Part shown: positions 12,000 through 26,520 of the stretch, piece after piece
Layout: each line of letters begins with the position of its first letter
Numbering within the stretch: the stretch's first letter is position 1
Assembly: GCA_948144175.1 (NCBI GenBank)
Contig: CANXME010000408.1
Span: forward strand, 38,126-102,125
Origin: Closterium sp. NIES-65
Lineage: Eukaryota > Streptophyta > Zygnematophyceae > Desmidiales > Closteriaceae
Direction: 5' to 3'
DNA: 64,000 bases
Notes under the pieces: generated by a model
Told to the model about the DNA's origin: nothing
The model's database searches: none
The model's input: the letters and a program-made list of their open reading frames with translations, nothing else
Made by a program: the position numbers and the translations under genes

Positions 12000-14900
12000 C
12001 AGATTCCATCCCCTTCTCCCAGATTCCATCCCCTTCTCCCAGATTCCATCCCCTTTACCCACATTCCATCCCCTTCTCCCAGATTCCATCCCCTTCTCCC
12101 TCATTCCATCCCCTTCTCCCAGATTCCATCCCCTTCTCCAAGATTCCATCCCCATCTCCCAGATTCCATCCCCTTCTCCCAGATTCCATCCCCTTCCCCT
12201 AAATTCCATCCCCTTCTCCCTAATTGCATCCCCTTCTCCCAGATTCCATCCTCTTCTCCCAGATTCTATCCCCTTCTCCGAGATTACATCCCCTTCTCCC
12301 AGATTCCATCCCCTTCTCCCAGATTCCATCCCCTTCTCCCTGATTCCATCCCCTTCTCCCAGATTCCATCCCCTTCTCCCAGATTCCACCCCCTTCTCCA
12401 AGATTCCATCCCCTTCTCCCTGATTCCATCCCCTTCTCCCTGATTCCATCCCCTTTTCCCAGATTCCATCCCCTTCTCCCAGATTCCATCCCCTTCTCAC
12501 AGATTCCACCCCCTTCTCCTAGATTCCATCCCCTTCTCCCAGATTCCATCCCCTTTACCCAGATTCCATCCCCTTCTCCCAGATTCCATCCCCTCCTCCC
12601 TCATTCCATCCCCTTCTCCCAGATTCCATCCCCTTCTCCCAGATTCCATCCCCATCTCCCAGATTCCATCCCCTTCTCCCAGATTCCATCCCCTTCCCCT
12701 AAATTCCATCCCCTTCTCCCTAATTGAATCCCCTTCTCCCAGATTCCATCCCCTTCTCCCAGATTCTATCCCCTTCTCCGAGATTCCATCCCCTTCTCCC
12801 AGATTCCATCCCCTTCTCCCAGATTCCATCCCCTTCTCCCTGACTCCATCCCCTTCTCCTAGATTCCATCCCCTTCTCCCAGATTCCACCCCCTTCTCCC
12901 AGATTCCATCCCCTTCTCCCAGATTCCATCCCCTTCTCCCTGATTCCATCCCCTTTTTTCCAGATTCCATCCCCTTCTCCTAGATTCCATCCCCTTCTCC
13001 CAGATTCCATCCCCTTCTCCCAGATTCCATCCCCTTCTCCTTGATTCCATCCCCTTCTCCCAAATTCCATCCCTTCTCCCAGATTCCATCCCCTTCTCCC
13101 AGATTCCATCCCCTTCTCCCTCATTCCATCCCCTTCTCCCAGATTCCATCCCCTTCTTCCAGATTCCATCCCCTTCTCCTTGATTCCATCCCCTTCTCCC
13201 ATATTTAATCCCCTTCTCCCAGATTCCATCCCCTTCAACCAGATTCCATCCCCTTCTCCCAAATTCCATCCCCTTCTCCCTGATTCCATCCCCTTCTCTC
13301 AGATTCCATCCTTTCTACCAGATTCCATCCCCTTCTCCCAGATTCCATCCCCTTCTCCCTCATTCCATCCCATTCTCCCAGATTCCATCCCTTCTCCTTG
13401 ATTCCATCCCCTTCTCCCAGATTCCATCCCCTTCTCCTAGATTCCATCCCCTTCTCCCTGATTCCATCCCCTTCTCCCAGATTCCATCCCCTTCTCCCAG
13501 ACTCCATCCCCTTCTCCCAGATTCCATCCCCTTCCCCCGATTCCATCCCCTTCTCCCAGATTCCATCCCCTTCTCCCGGATTCCATCCCCTTCTGCCAGA
13601 TTCCATCCCCTTCTCCCAGATTCCATCCCCTTCTTTCAGATTCCATCCCCTTCTCCCAGATTCCATCCCCTTCTCCCAGATTCCATCCCCTTTACCCAGA
13701 TTCCATCCCCTTCTCCCAGATTCCATCCCCTTCTCCCTCATTCCATCCCCTTCTCCCAGATTCCATCCCCTTCTCCCAGATTCCATCCCCATCTCCCAGA
13801 TTCCATCCCCTTCTCCCAGATTCCATCCCCTTCCCCTAAATTCCATCCCCTTCTCCCTAATTGCATCCCCTTCTCCCAGATTTCATCCCCTTCTCCCAGA
13901 TTCTATCCCCTTCTCCGAGATTCCATCCCCTTCTCCCAGATTCCATCCCCTTCTCCCAGATTCCATCCCCTTCTCCTAGATTCCATCCCCTTCTCCCAGA
14001 TTCCATCCCCTTCTCCCAGATTCCACCCCCTTCTCCAAGATTCCATCCCCTTCTCCCTGATTCCATCCCCTTCTCCCTGATTCCATCCCCTTTTCCCAGA
14101 TTCCATCCCCTTCTCCCAGATTCCATCCCCTTCTCCTAGATTCCACCCCCTTCTCCTAGATTCCATCCTCTTCTCCCTCATTCCATCCCCTTTACCCAGA
14201 TTCCATCCCCTTCTCCCAGATTCCATCCCCTTCTCCCTCATTCCATCCCCTTCTCCCAGATTCCATCCCCTTCTCCCAGATTCCATCCCCATCTCCCAGA
14301 TTCCATCCCCTTCTCTCAGATTCCATCCCCTTCCCCTAAATTCCATCCCCTTCTCCCTAATTGAATCCCCTTCTCCCAGATTCCATCCTCTTCTCCCAGA
14401 TTCTATCCCCTTCTCCGAGATTCCATCCCCTTCTCCCAGATTCCATCCCCTTCTCCCAGATTCCATCCCCTTCTCCCTGACTCCATCCCCTTCTCCTAGA
14501 TTCCATCCCCTTCTCCCAGATTCCACCCCCTTCTCCCAGATTCCATCCCCTTCTCCCAGATTCCATCCCCTTCTCCCTGATTCCATCCCCTTTTCCCAGA
14601 TTCCATCCCCTTCTCCTAGATTCCATCCCCTTCTCCCAGATTCCATCCCCTTCTCCCAGATTCCATCCCCTTCTCCTTGATTCCATCCCCTTCTCCCAGA
14701 TTCCATCCCCTTCTTCCAGATTCCATCCCTTCTCCCAGATTCCATCCCCTTCTTCCAGATTCCATCCTCTTCTCCCAGATTCTATCCCCTTCTCCGAGAT
14801 TCCATCCCCTTCTCCCAGATTCCATCCCCTTCTCCCAGATTCCATCCCCTTCTCCCTGACTCCATCCCCTTCTCCTAGATTCCATCCCCTTCTCCCAGAT

Positions 14901-17900
14901 TCCACCCCCTTCTCCCAGATTCCATCCCCTTCTCCCAGATTCCATCCCCTTCTCCCTGATTCCATCCCCTTTTCCCAGATTCCATCCCCTTCTCCTTGAT
15001 TCCATCCCCTTCTCCCAGATTCCATCCCCTTCTCCCAAATTCCATCCCTTCTCCCAGATTCCATCCCCTTCTCCCAGATTCCATCCCCTTCTCCCTCATT
15101 CCATCCCCTTCTCCCAGATTCCATCCCCTTCTTCCAGATTCCATCCCCTTCTCCTTGATTCCATCCCCTTCTCCCATATTTCATCCCCTTCTCCCAGATT
15201 CCATCCCCTTCAACCAGATTCCATCCCCTTATCCCAGATTCCATCCCCTTCTCCCTGATTCCATCCCCTTCTCTCAGATTCCATCCTTTCTACCAGATTC
15301 CATCCCCTTCTCCCAGATTCCAACCCCTTCTCCCTCATTCCATCCCATTCTCCCAGATTCCATCCCCTTATCCCAGATTCCATCCCCTTCTCCCAGATTC
15401 CATCCCCTTCTCCCTGATTCCATCCCCTTCTCCCTGATTCCATCCCCTTCTCCCAGATTCCATCCCCTTCTCCCAGATTCCATCCCCTTCTCCCAGATTC
15501 CATCCCCTTCCCCCGATTCCATCCCCTTCTCCCAGATTCCATCCCCTTCTCCCGGATTCCATCCCCTTCTGCCAGATTCCATCCCCTTCTCCCAGATTCC
15601 ATCCCCTTCTCCCAGATTCCATCCCCTTCTCCCAGATTCCATCCCCTTCTCCCAGATTCCATCCCCTTTACCCAGATTCCATCCCCTTCTCCCAGATTCC
15701 ATCCCCTTCTCCCTCATTCCATCCCCTTCTCCCAGATTCCATCCCCTTCTCCCAGATTCCATCCCCATCTCCCAGATTCCATCCCCTTCTCCCAGATTCC
15801 ATCCCCTTCCCCTAAATTTCATCCCCTTCTCCCTAATTGCATCCCCTTCTTCCAGATTTCATCCCCTTCTCCCAGATTCTATCCCCTTCTCCGAGATTCC
15901 ATCCCCTTCTCCCAGATTCCATCCCCTTCTCCCAGATTCCATCCCCTTCTCCCTGATTCCATCCCCTTCTCCCAGATTCCATCACCTTCTCCCAGATTCC
16001 ACCCCTCTCTCCCAGACTCCATCCCCTTCTCCCAGATTCCATCCCCTTCTCCCTGATTCCATCCCCTTTTCCCAGATTCCATCCCCTTCTCCCAGATTCC
16101 ATCCCCTTCTCCCAGATTCCACCTCCTTCTCCTAGATTCCATCCCCTTCTCCCAGATTCCATCCCCTTCTCCCTGATTCCATCCCCTTTTCCCAGATTCC
16201 ATCCCCTTCTCCCAGATTCCATCCCCTTCTCCCAGATTCCATCCCCTTCTCCCATATTCCATCCCCTTCTCCCAGATTCTATCCCCTTCTCCGAGATTCC
16301 ATTCCCTTCTCCCAGATTCCATCCCCTTCTCCCAGATTCCATCCCCTTCTCCCAGATTCCATCCTCTTCTCCCAGATTCCATCCCCTTCTCCCAGATTCC
16401 ATCCCCTTCTCCCAGATTCCATCCACTTCTCCCTCATTCCATCTCCTTCTCCCAGATTCCATCCCCTTCTCCCAGCTTCCATCCTCTTCTCCCAGATTCC
16501 ATCCCCTTCTCCCCGATTCCATCCCCTTCTCCCAGATTCCATCCCCTTCTCCCGGATTCCATCCCCTTCTCCCAGATTCCATCCCCTTCTCCCGGATTCC
16601 ATCCCCTTCTCCCTGATTCCACCTCCTTCTCCCGGATTCCATCCCCTTCTCCCGGACTCCATCCCCTTCTCCCTGATTCCATCCCCTTCTCCCAGATTCC
16701 ATCCCCTTCTCCCAGATTCCATCCTTTTCTCCCATATTCCATCCCCTTCACCCAAATTCCATCCCCTTCTCCCAGATTCCATCCCCTTCTCCCATATTCA
16801 ATCCCCTTCTCCCTGATTCTTTCCCCTTCTCCCAGATTCCATCCCCTTCTTCCAGATTCCACCCCCTTATCCCAGATTCCATCCCCTTCTCTCCGATTTC
16901 ATCCCCTTCTTTCTGATTCCATCCCCTTCTCCCAGATTCCATCCCCTTCTCCTAGATTCCATACCCTTCTCCCCGATTCCATCCCCTTCTCCCGGATTCC
17001 ATCCCCTTCTCCCAGATTCCATCCCCTTCTCCCGGATTCCATACCCTTCTCCTTGATTCCACCCCCTTCTCCCAGATTCCATCCCCTTCTCCCGGACTCC
17101 ATCCCCTTCTCCCTGATTCAATCCCCTTCTCCGAGATTTCATCCCCTTCTCCTAGATTCCATCCCCTTCTCCCATATTCCATCCCCTTCACCCAGATTCC
17201 ATCCCCTTCTCCCATATTCCATCCCCTTCTCCCAGATTCCATCCCCTTCTCCCAGATTCTATCCCCTTCTCCCAGATTCCATCCCCTTCTGCTTGATTCC
17301 ACCCCCTTCTCCCTGATTCCATCCCCTTCTCCCGGACTCCATCCCCTTCTCCCTGATTCAATCCCCTTCTCCCAGATTTCATCCCCTTCTCCCAGATTCC
17401 ATCCCCTTCTCCCATATTCCATCCCCTTCACCCAGATTCCATCCCCTTCTCCCATATTCCATCCCCTTCTCCCAGATTCCATCCCCTTCTCCCAGATTCT
17501 ATCCCCTTCTCCCAGATTCCATCCCCTTCTCCCATTCCATCCCCTTCTCCCAGATTCCATCCCCTTCTCCCAGATTCCATCCCCTTCTCCCAGATTCCAT
17601 CCCCTTCCCCCAGATTCCATCCCCATCTCCCTGATTCCATCCCCTTGTCCCACATTCCATTCCCTTCTCCCATATTCCATCCCCTTCTCCCAGATTCCAT
17701 CCCCTTCTCCCAGATTCCATCCCCCTCTCTTAGATTCCATCCCCTTCTCCTTGATTCCATCCCCTTCTCCTTGATTCCATCCCCTTCTCCCAGATTCCAT
17801 CCCCTTCTCCCAGATTCCATCCCCTTCTCCCAGATTCTGTCCCCTTCTCCCAGATTCCATCCCCTTCTCCCGGATTCCATCCCTTTCTCCCAGATTCCAT

Positions 17901-20900
17901 CCCCTTCTCCTGGATTCCATCCCCTTCTCCCAGATTCCATCCCCTTCTCTCATATTCCATCCCCTTCTCCCAGATTCCATCCCCTTCCCCTATATTCCAT
18001 CCCCATCTCCCAGATTCCATCCCCTTCTCCCGGATTCCATCCCCTTCTCCCAGATTCCACCCCCTTCTCCCAGATTCCATCCCCTTCTCCCAGATTCCAT
18101 CCCCTTCTCCCTGATTCCATCCCCTTCTCCCAGATTCCATCCCCTTCTCCCAGATTCCATCCCCTTCTCCCATATTCCATCCCCTTCACCCAGATTCCAT
18201 CCCCTTCTCCCAGATTCCATCCCCTTCTCCCAGATTCCATCCCCTTATCCCATATTCCATCCCCTCCTCCCCGATTCCATCCCCTTCTCCCTGATTCCAT
18301 CCCCTTCACTCAGATTCTATCCCCTTCTCCCTCATTCAATTTCCTTCTCCCGGATTCCATCCCCTTTTCCCTGATTCTATCCCCTTCTCCCATATTCCAT
18401 CCCCTTCTCCCAAATTCCATCCCCTTCTCCCAGATTCTATCCCCTTCTCCCAGATTCCATCCCCTTCTCCCAGATTCCACCCCCTTCTCCCAAATTCCAT
18501 CCCCTTCTCCCAGATTCCATCCCCTTCTCCCTGATTCCATCCCCTTCTCCCAGATTCCATCCCCTTCTCCCAGATTCCATCCCCTTCTCCCAGATTCCAT
18601 CCCCTTCTCCCAGATTCCATCCCCTTCTCCCAGATTCCATCCCCGTCTCCCGGATTCCATCCCCTTCTCCCTGATTCCACCCCCTTCTCCCAGATTCCAT
18701 CCCCTTCTCCCAGATTCCATCCCCTTCTCCCTGATTCCATCCCCTTCTCCCAGATTCCATCCCCTTCTCCCAGATTCCATCCCCTTCTCCCATATTCCAT
18801 CCCCCTCACCCAGATTCCATCCCCTTCTCCCAGATTCCATCCCCTTCTCCCAGATTCCATCCCCTTCTCCCATATTCCATCCCCTTCTCCCCGATTCCAT
18901 CCCCTTCTCCCTGATTCCATCCCCTTCACTCAGATTCCATCCCCTTCTCCCTCATTCCATTTCCTTCTCCCAGATTCCATCCCCTTTTCCCTGATTCTAT
19001 CCCCTTCTCCCAGATTCCATCCCCTTCTCCCAAATTCCATCCCCTTCTCCCAGATTCTATCCCCTTCTCCCAGATTCCATCCCCTTCTCCCAGATTCCAC
19101 CCCCTTCTCCCAAATTCCATCCCCTTCTCCCAGATTCCATCCCCTTCTCCCTGATTCCATCCCCTTCTCTCAGATTCCATCCCCTTCTCCCAGATTCCAT
19201 CCCCTTCTCCCAGATTCCATCCCCTTCTCCCGGATTCCATCCCCTTCTCCCAGATTCTATCCCCGTCTCCCGGATTCCATCCCCTTCTCCCTGATTCCAC
19301 CGCCTTCCCCCATATTCCATCCCCTTCTCCCGGACTGCATCCCCTTCTCCCTGATTCCATCCCCTTCTCCCAACTTCCATCCCCTTCTCCCATATTCCAT
19401 CCCCTTCTCCCATATTCCATCCCCTTCACCCAGATTCCATCCCTTTCTCCCAGATTCCATCCCCTTCTCCAAGATTCCATCCCCTTCTCCCTGATTCCAT
19501 CCCCTTCTCCCAGATTCCATCCCCTTCTCCCAGATTCCATCCCCTTCTCCCATATTCCATCCCCTTCACCCAGATTCCATCCCCTTCTCCCAGATTCCAT
19601 CCCCTTCTCCAAGATTCCATCCCCTTCTCCCAGATTCTATCCCCTTCTCCGAGATTCCATCCCCTTCTCCCAGATTCCATCCCCTTCTCCCAGATTCCAT
19701 CCCCTTCTCCCTGACTCCATCCCCTTCTCCCAGATTCCATCCCCTTCTCCCAGATTCCACCCCCTTCTCCCAGATTCCATCCCCTTCTCCCAGATTCCAT
19801 CCCCTTCTCCCTAATTCCATCCCCTTTTTCCCACATTCCATCCCCTTCTCCCAGATTCCATCCCCTTCTCCCAGATTCCATCCCCTTCTCCCAGATTCCA
19901 TCCCCTTCTCCTTGATTCCATCCCCTTCTCCCAAATTCCATCCCTTCTCCTAGATTCCATGCCCTTCTCCCAGATTCCATCCCCTTCTCCCTCATTCCAT
20001 CTCCTTCTCCCAGATTCCATCCCCTTCTCCCAGATTCCATCCCCTTCTCCCAGATTCCATCCCCTTCTTCCAGATTCCATCCCCTTCTCTCTGATTCCAT
20101 CCCCTTCTTCCAGATTTCATCCCCTTCTCCCAGATTCCATCCCCTTCAACCAGATTCCATCCCCTTCTCCCAGATTCCATCCCCTTCTCCCTAATTCCAT
20201 CCCCTTCTCTCAGATTCCATCCTTTCTACGAGATTCCATCCCCTTCTCCCAGATTCCATCCCCTTCTCCCTCATTCCATCCCATTCTCCCAGATTCCATC
20301 CCCTTGTCCCAGATTCCATCCCCTTCTCCCAGATTCCATCCCCTTCTCCCTGATTCCATCCCCTTCTCCCTGATTCCATCCCCTTCTCCCAGATTCCATC
20401 CCCTTCTCCCAGATTCCATCCCCTTCTCCCAGATTCCATCCCCTTCTCCCGATTCCATCCCCTTCTCCCAGATTCCATCCCCTTCTCCCGGATTCCATCC
20501 CCTTCTGCCAGATTCCATCCCCTTCTCCCAGATTCCATCCTCTTCTCCCAGATTCCATCCCCTTCTCCCATATTCCATCCCCTTTACCCAGATTCTATCC
20601 CCTTCTCCCAGATTCCATCCCCTTCTCCCTCATTCCATCCCCTTCTCCCAGATTCCATCCCCTTCTCCCAGATTCCATCCCCATCTCCCAGATTCCATCC
20701 CCTTCTCCTAGATTCCATCCCCTTCCCCTAAATTCCATCCCCTTCTCCCTTATTGCATCCCCTTCTCCCAGATTCCATCCCCTTCTCCCAGATTCCATCC
20801 CCTTCTCCCTGATTCCATCCCCTTCTCCCAGATTCCATCCCCTTCTCCCAGATTCCACCCCCTTCTCCCAGATTCCATCATCTTCTCCCAGATTCCATCC

Positions 20901-23900
20901 CCTTCTCCCTGATTCCATCCCCTTTTTTACCAGATTCCATCCCCTTCTCCCAGATTCCATCCCCTTCTCCCATATTCCACCCCCTTCTCCTAGATTCCAT
21001 CCCCTTCTCCCAGATTCCATCCCCTTCTCCCTGATTCCATCCCCTTTTCCCAGATTCCATCCCCTTCTCCCAGATTCCATCCCCTTCTCCCAGATTCCAT
21101 CCCCTTCTCCCATATTCCATCCCCTTCTCCCAGATTCTATCCCCTTCTCCGAGATTCCATTCCCTTCTCCCAGATTCCATCCCCTTCTCCCAGATTCCAT
21201 CCCCTTCTCCCTGATTCCATCCCCTTCTCCTAGATTCTATCCCCTTCTCCCAGATTCCTCCCCCTTCTCCCAGATTCCATCCCCTTCTCCCAGATTCCAT
21301 CCCCTTCTCCCTGATTCCATCCCCTTTTCCCAGATTCCATCCCCTTCTCCCAGATTCCATCCCCTTCTCCCAGATTTTATCCCCTTCTCCCGGATTCCAT
21401 CCCCTTCTCCCAGATTCCATCCCCTTCTCACGGATTCCATCCCCTTCTCCCTGATTCCACCCCCTTCTCCCAGATTCCATCCCCTTCTCCCGGACTCCAT
21501 TCCCTTCTCCCTGATTCCATCCCCTTCTCCCAGATTCCATCCCCTTCTCCCTGATTCCATCCCCTTCTCCCAGATTCCATCCCCTTCTTCCAGATTCCAC
21601 CCCCTTCTCCCAGATTCCATCCCCTTCTCCCAGATTCTATCCCCTTCTTCGAGATTCCATCCCCTTCTCCCAGATTCCATCCCCTTCTCCCAGATTCCAT
21701 CCCCTTCTCCCTGATTCCATCCCCTTCTCCCAGATTCCATCCCCTTCTCCCAGATTCCACCCCCTTCTCCCAGATTCCATCCCCTTCTCCCAGATTCCAT
21801 CCCCTTCTCCCTGATTCCATCCCCTTTTCCCAGATTCCATCCCCTTCTCCCAGATTCCATCCCCTTCTCCCAGATTCCACCCCCTTCTCCTAGATTCCAT
21901 CCCCTTCTCCCAGATTCCATCCCCTTCTCCCTGATTCCATGCCCTTTTCCCAGATTCCATCCCCTTCTCCCAGATTCCATCCCCTTCTCCCAGATTCCAT
22001 CCCCTTCTCCCATATTCCATCCCCTTCTCCCAGATTCTATCCCCTTCTCCGAGATTCCATTCCCTTCTCCCAGATTCCATCCACTTCTCCCAGATTCCAT
22101 CCCCTTCTCCCTGATTCCATCCCCTTCTCCCAGATTCTATCCCCTTCTCCCAGATTCCACCCCCTTCTCCCAGATTCCATCCCCTTCTCCCAGATTCCAT
22201 CCTCTTCTCCCAGATTCCATCCCCTTTTCCCAGATTCCATCCCCTTCTCCCAGATTCCATCCCCTTCTCCCAGATTTTATCCCCTTCTCCCGGATTCCAT
22301 CCCCTTCTCCCAGATTCCATCCCCTTCTCACGGATTCCATCCCCTTCTCCCTGATTCCACCCCCTTCTCCCAGATTCCATCCCCTTCTCCCTGATTCCAT
22401 CCCCTTCTCCCTGATTCCATCCCCTTCTCCCAGATTCCATCCCCTTCTCCCAGATTCCATCCCCTTCTCCCAGATTCCATCCCCTTCTCCCGAATCCATC
22501 CCCTTCTCCCAGATTCCATCCCCTTCTCCCGGATTCCATCCCCTTCTGCCAGATTCCATCACCTTCTCCCAGATTCCATCCCCTTCTCCCAGATTCCATC
22601 CCCTTCTCCCAGATTCCATCCCCTTTACCCAGATTCTATCCCCTTCTCCCAGATTCCATCCCCTTCTCCCTCATTCCATCCCCTTCTCCCAGATTCCATC
22701 CCCTTCTCCCAGATTCCATCCCCATCTCCCAGATTCCATCCCCTTCTCCTAGATTCCATCCCCTTCCCCTAAATTCCATCCCCTTCTCCCTAATTGCATC
22801 CCTTTCTCCCAGATTCCATCCCCTTCTCCCAGATTCCATCCCCTTCTCCCAGATTCCATCCCCTTCTCCCTGATTCCATCCCCTTCTCCCAGATTCCATC
22901 CCCTTCTCCCAGATTCCACCCGATTCTCCCAGATTCCATCCCCTTCTCCCAGATTCCATCCCCTTCTCCCTGATTCCATCCCCTTTTCCCAGATTCCATC
23001 CCCTTCTCCCAGATTCCATCCCCTTCTCCCATATTCCACCCCCTTCTCCTAGATTCCATCCCCTTCTCCCAGATTCCATCCCCTTCTCCCTGATTCCATC
23101 CCCTTTTCCCAGATTCCATCCCCTTCTCCCAGATTCCATCCCCTTCTCCTAGATTCCATCCCCTTCTCCCATATTCCATCCCCTTCTCCCAGATTCTATC
23201 CCCTTCTCTGAGATTCCATTCCCTTCTCCCAGATTCCATCCCCTTCTCTCAGATTCCATCCCCTTCTCCCTGATTCCATCCCCTTCTCCCAGATTCTATC
23301 CCCTTCTCCCAGATTCCTCCCCCTTCTCCCAAATTCCATCCCCTTCTCCCAGATTCCGTCCCCTTCTCCCTGATTCCATCCCCTTTTCCCAGATTCCATC
23401 CCCTTCTCCCAGATTCCATCCCCTTCTCCCAGATTTTATCCCCTTCTCCCGGATTCCATCCCCTTCTCCCAGATTCCATCCCCTTCTCACGGATTCCATC
23501 CCCTTCTCCCTGATTCCACCCCCTTCTCCCAGATTCCATCCCCTTCTCCCGGACTCCATCCCCTTCTCCCTGATTCCATCCCCTTCTCCCAGATTCCATC
23601 CCCTTCTCCCAGATTCCATCCCCTTCTCCCAGATTCCATCCCCTTCTTCCAGATTCCACCCCCTTCTCCCAGATTCCATCCCCTTCTCCAAGATTCTATC
23701 CCCTTCTTCGAGATTCCATCCCCTTCTCCCAGATTCCATCCCCTTCTCCCAGATTCCATCCCCTTCTCCCTGATTCCATCCCCTTCTCCCAGATTCCATC
23801 CCCTTCTCCCAGATTCCACCCCCTTCTCCCAGATTCCATCCCCTTCTCCCAGATTCCATCCCCTTCTCCCTGATTCCATCCCCTTTTCCCAGATTCCATC

Positions 23901-26520
23901 CCCTTCTCCCAGATTCCATCCCCTTCTCCCAGATTCCACCCCCTTCTCCTAGATTCCATCCCCTTCTCCCAGATTCCATCCCCTTCTCCCTGATTCCATC
24001 CCCTTTTCCCAGATTCCATCCCCTTCTCCCAGATTCCATCCCCTTCTCCCAGATTCCATCCCCTTCTCCCATATTCCATCCCCTTCTCCCAGATTCTATC
24101 CCCTTCTCCGAGATTCCATTCCCTTCTCCCAGATTCCATCCCCTTCTCCCAGATTCCATCCCCTTCTCCCTGATTCCATCCCCTTCTCCCAGATTCTATC
24201 CCCTTCTCCCAGATTCCACCCCCTTCTCCCAGATTCCATCCCCTTCTCCCAGATTCCATCCTCTTCTCCCAGATTCCATCCCCTTTTCCCAGATTCCATC
24301 CCCTTCTCCCAGATTCCATCCCCTTCTCCCAGATTCCATCCCCTTCTCCCTGATTCCATCCCCTTCTCCCAGATTCTATCCCCTTCTCCCAGATTCCACC
24401 CCCTTCTCCCAGATTCCATCCCCTTCTCCCAGATTCCATCCTCTTCTCCCAGATTCCATCCCCTTTTCCCAGATTCCATCCCCTTCTCCCAGATTCCATC
24501 CCCTTCTCCCAGATTTTATCCCCTTCTCCCGGATTCCATCCCCTTCTCCCAGATTCCATCCCCTTCTCACGGATTCCATCCCCTTCTCCCTGATTCCACC
24601 CCCTTCTCCCAGATTCCATCCCCTTCTCCCGGACTCCATCCCCTTCTCCCTGATTCCATCCCCTTCTCCCAGATTCCATCCCCTTCTCTCAGATTCCATC
24701 CTTTTCTCCCATATTCCATCCCCTTCACCCAGATTCCATCCCCTTCTCCCAGATTCCATCCCCTTCTCCCATATTCCATCCCCTTCTCCCAGATTCTTTC
24801 CCCTTCTCCCAGATTCCATCCCCTTCTTCCAGATTCCACCCCCTTCTCCCAGATTCCATCCCCTTCTCCCAGATTCCATCCCCTTCTCCTAGATTCCATC
24901 CCCTTCTCCCAGATTCCATCCCCTTCTCCCGGATTCCATCCCCTTCTCCCAGATTCCATCCCCTTCTCCCGGATTCCATCCCCTTCTCCTTGATTCCACC
25001 CCCTTCTCCCAAATTCCATCCCCTTCTCCCGGACTCCATCCCCTTCTCCCTGATTCCATCCCCTTCTCCCAGATTCCATCCCCTTCTCCCTGATTCTATC
25101 CCCTTCTCCCATATTCCATTCCCTTCACCCAGATTCCATCCCCTTCTCCCATATTCCATCCCCTTCTCCCAGATTCCATCCCCTTCTCCCAGATTCTATC
25201 CCCTTCTCCCAGATTCCATCCCCTTCTCCCATTCCATCCCCTTCTCCCAGATTCCATCCCCTTCTCCCAGATTCCATCCCCTTCTCCCAGATGCCATCCC
25301 CTTCTCCCAGATTCCATCCCCTTCCCCTAGATTCCATCCCCATCTCCCTGATTCCATCCCCTTGTCCTAGATTCCATCCCCTTCTCCCAGATTCCATCCC
25401 CTTCTCCCAGATTCCATCCCCTTCTCCCAGATTCCATCCCCTTCTCCCAGATTCCATCCCCTTCTCCTTGATTCCATCCCCTTCTCCCAGATTCCATCCC
25501 CTTCTCCAAGATTCCACCCCCTTCTCCCAGATTCCATCCCCTTCTTCCAGATTCCATCCCCTTCTCGCGGATTCCATCCCTTTCTCCCAGATTCCATCCC
25601 CTTCTCCCAGATTTTATCCCCTTCTCCCGGATTCCATCCCCTTCTCCCAGATTCCATCCCCTTCTCACGGATTCCATCCCCTTCTCCCAGATTCCATCCC
25701 CTTCCCCTAGATTCCATCCCCATCTCCCGGATTCCATCCCCTTCTCCCAGATTCCACCCCCTTCTCCCATATTCCATCCCCTTCTCCCTGATTCCATCCC
25801 CTTCTCCCAGATTCCATCCCCTTCTCCCATATTCCATCCCCTTCACCCAGATTCCATCCCCTTCTCCCAGATTCCATCCCCTTCTCCCATATTCCATCCC
25901 CTTCTCCCAGATTCCATCCCCTTCTCCCCGATTCCATCCCCTTCTCCCTGATTCCATCCCCTTCTCTCAGATTCCATCCCCTTCTCCCTCATTCCAACTC
26001 CTTCTCCCAGATTCCATCCCCTTTTCCCTGATTCTATCCCCTTCTCCCAGATTCCATCCCCTTCCCCTAAATTCCATCCCCTTCTCCCTAATTGAATCCC
26101 TTTCTCCCAGATTCCATCCCTTTCTCCCAGATTCTATCCCCTTCTCCGAGATTCCATCCCCTTCTCCCAGATTCCATCCCCTTCTCCCAGATTCCATCCC
26201 CTTCTCCCTGACTCCATCCCCTTCTCCCAGATTCCATCCCCTTCTCCTAGATTCCACCCCCTTCTCCCAGATTCTATCCCCTTCTCCGAGATTCCATCCC
26301 CTTCTCCCAGATTCCATCCCGTTCTCCCAGATTCCATCCCCTTCTCCCTGACTCCATCCCCTTCTCCCAGATTCCATCCTCTTCTCCCAGATTCCACCCC
26401 CTTCTCCCAGATTCCATCCCCTTCTCCCAGATTCCATCACCTTCTCCCTGATTCCATCCCCTTTTCCCCGATTCCATCCCCTTCTCCCTGATTCCATCCC
26501 CTTCTCCCTGGAAAGCGGGA

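Larger units (their letters stand above)
1..26510. repeat. 20-bp C/T-rich minisatellite array (about 1,325 units)
   Basis: Nearly the whole interval is head-to-tail copies of a 20-bp unit with consensus ATTCCATCCCCTTCTCCCAG on the plus strand. Common unit variants end in CCTG, CCTC, CTAG, CCGG or TGCCAG. A few units are 19 bp (CTCCCGATTCC, lacking an A). The array runs off the left edge. Recurrent marker blocks show higher-order structure. One block has CCCCTAAATTCC followed by TAATTGAATCC or TAATTGCATCC (near 2332, 3140, 4200, 7313, 7750, 8888, 9290, 10246, 10648, 12223, 12721, 13859, 14359, 15836, 20751, 22791, 26092). Another has CATCCTTTCTACCAG (near 150, 1590, 4987, 8355, 13310, 15285, 20220). 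Strand composition is strongly skewed: the plus strand is pyrimidine-rich and the minus strand carries regularly spaced GGG and GGGG tracts. Long open frames on both strands follow from stop-free repeats and are not genes. No unique DNA interrupts the array. Confidence 0.97.
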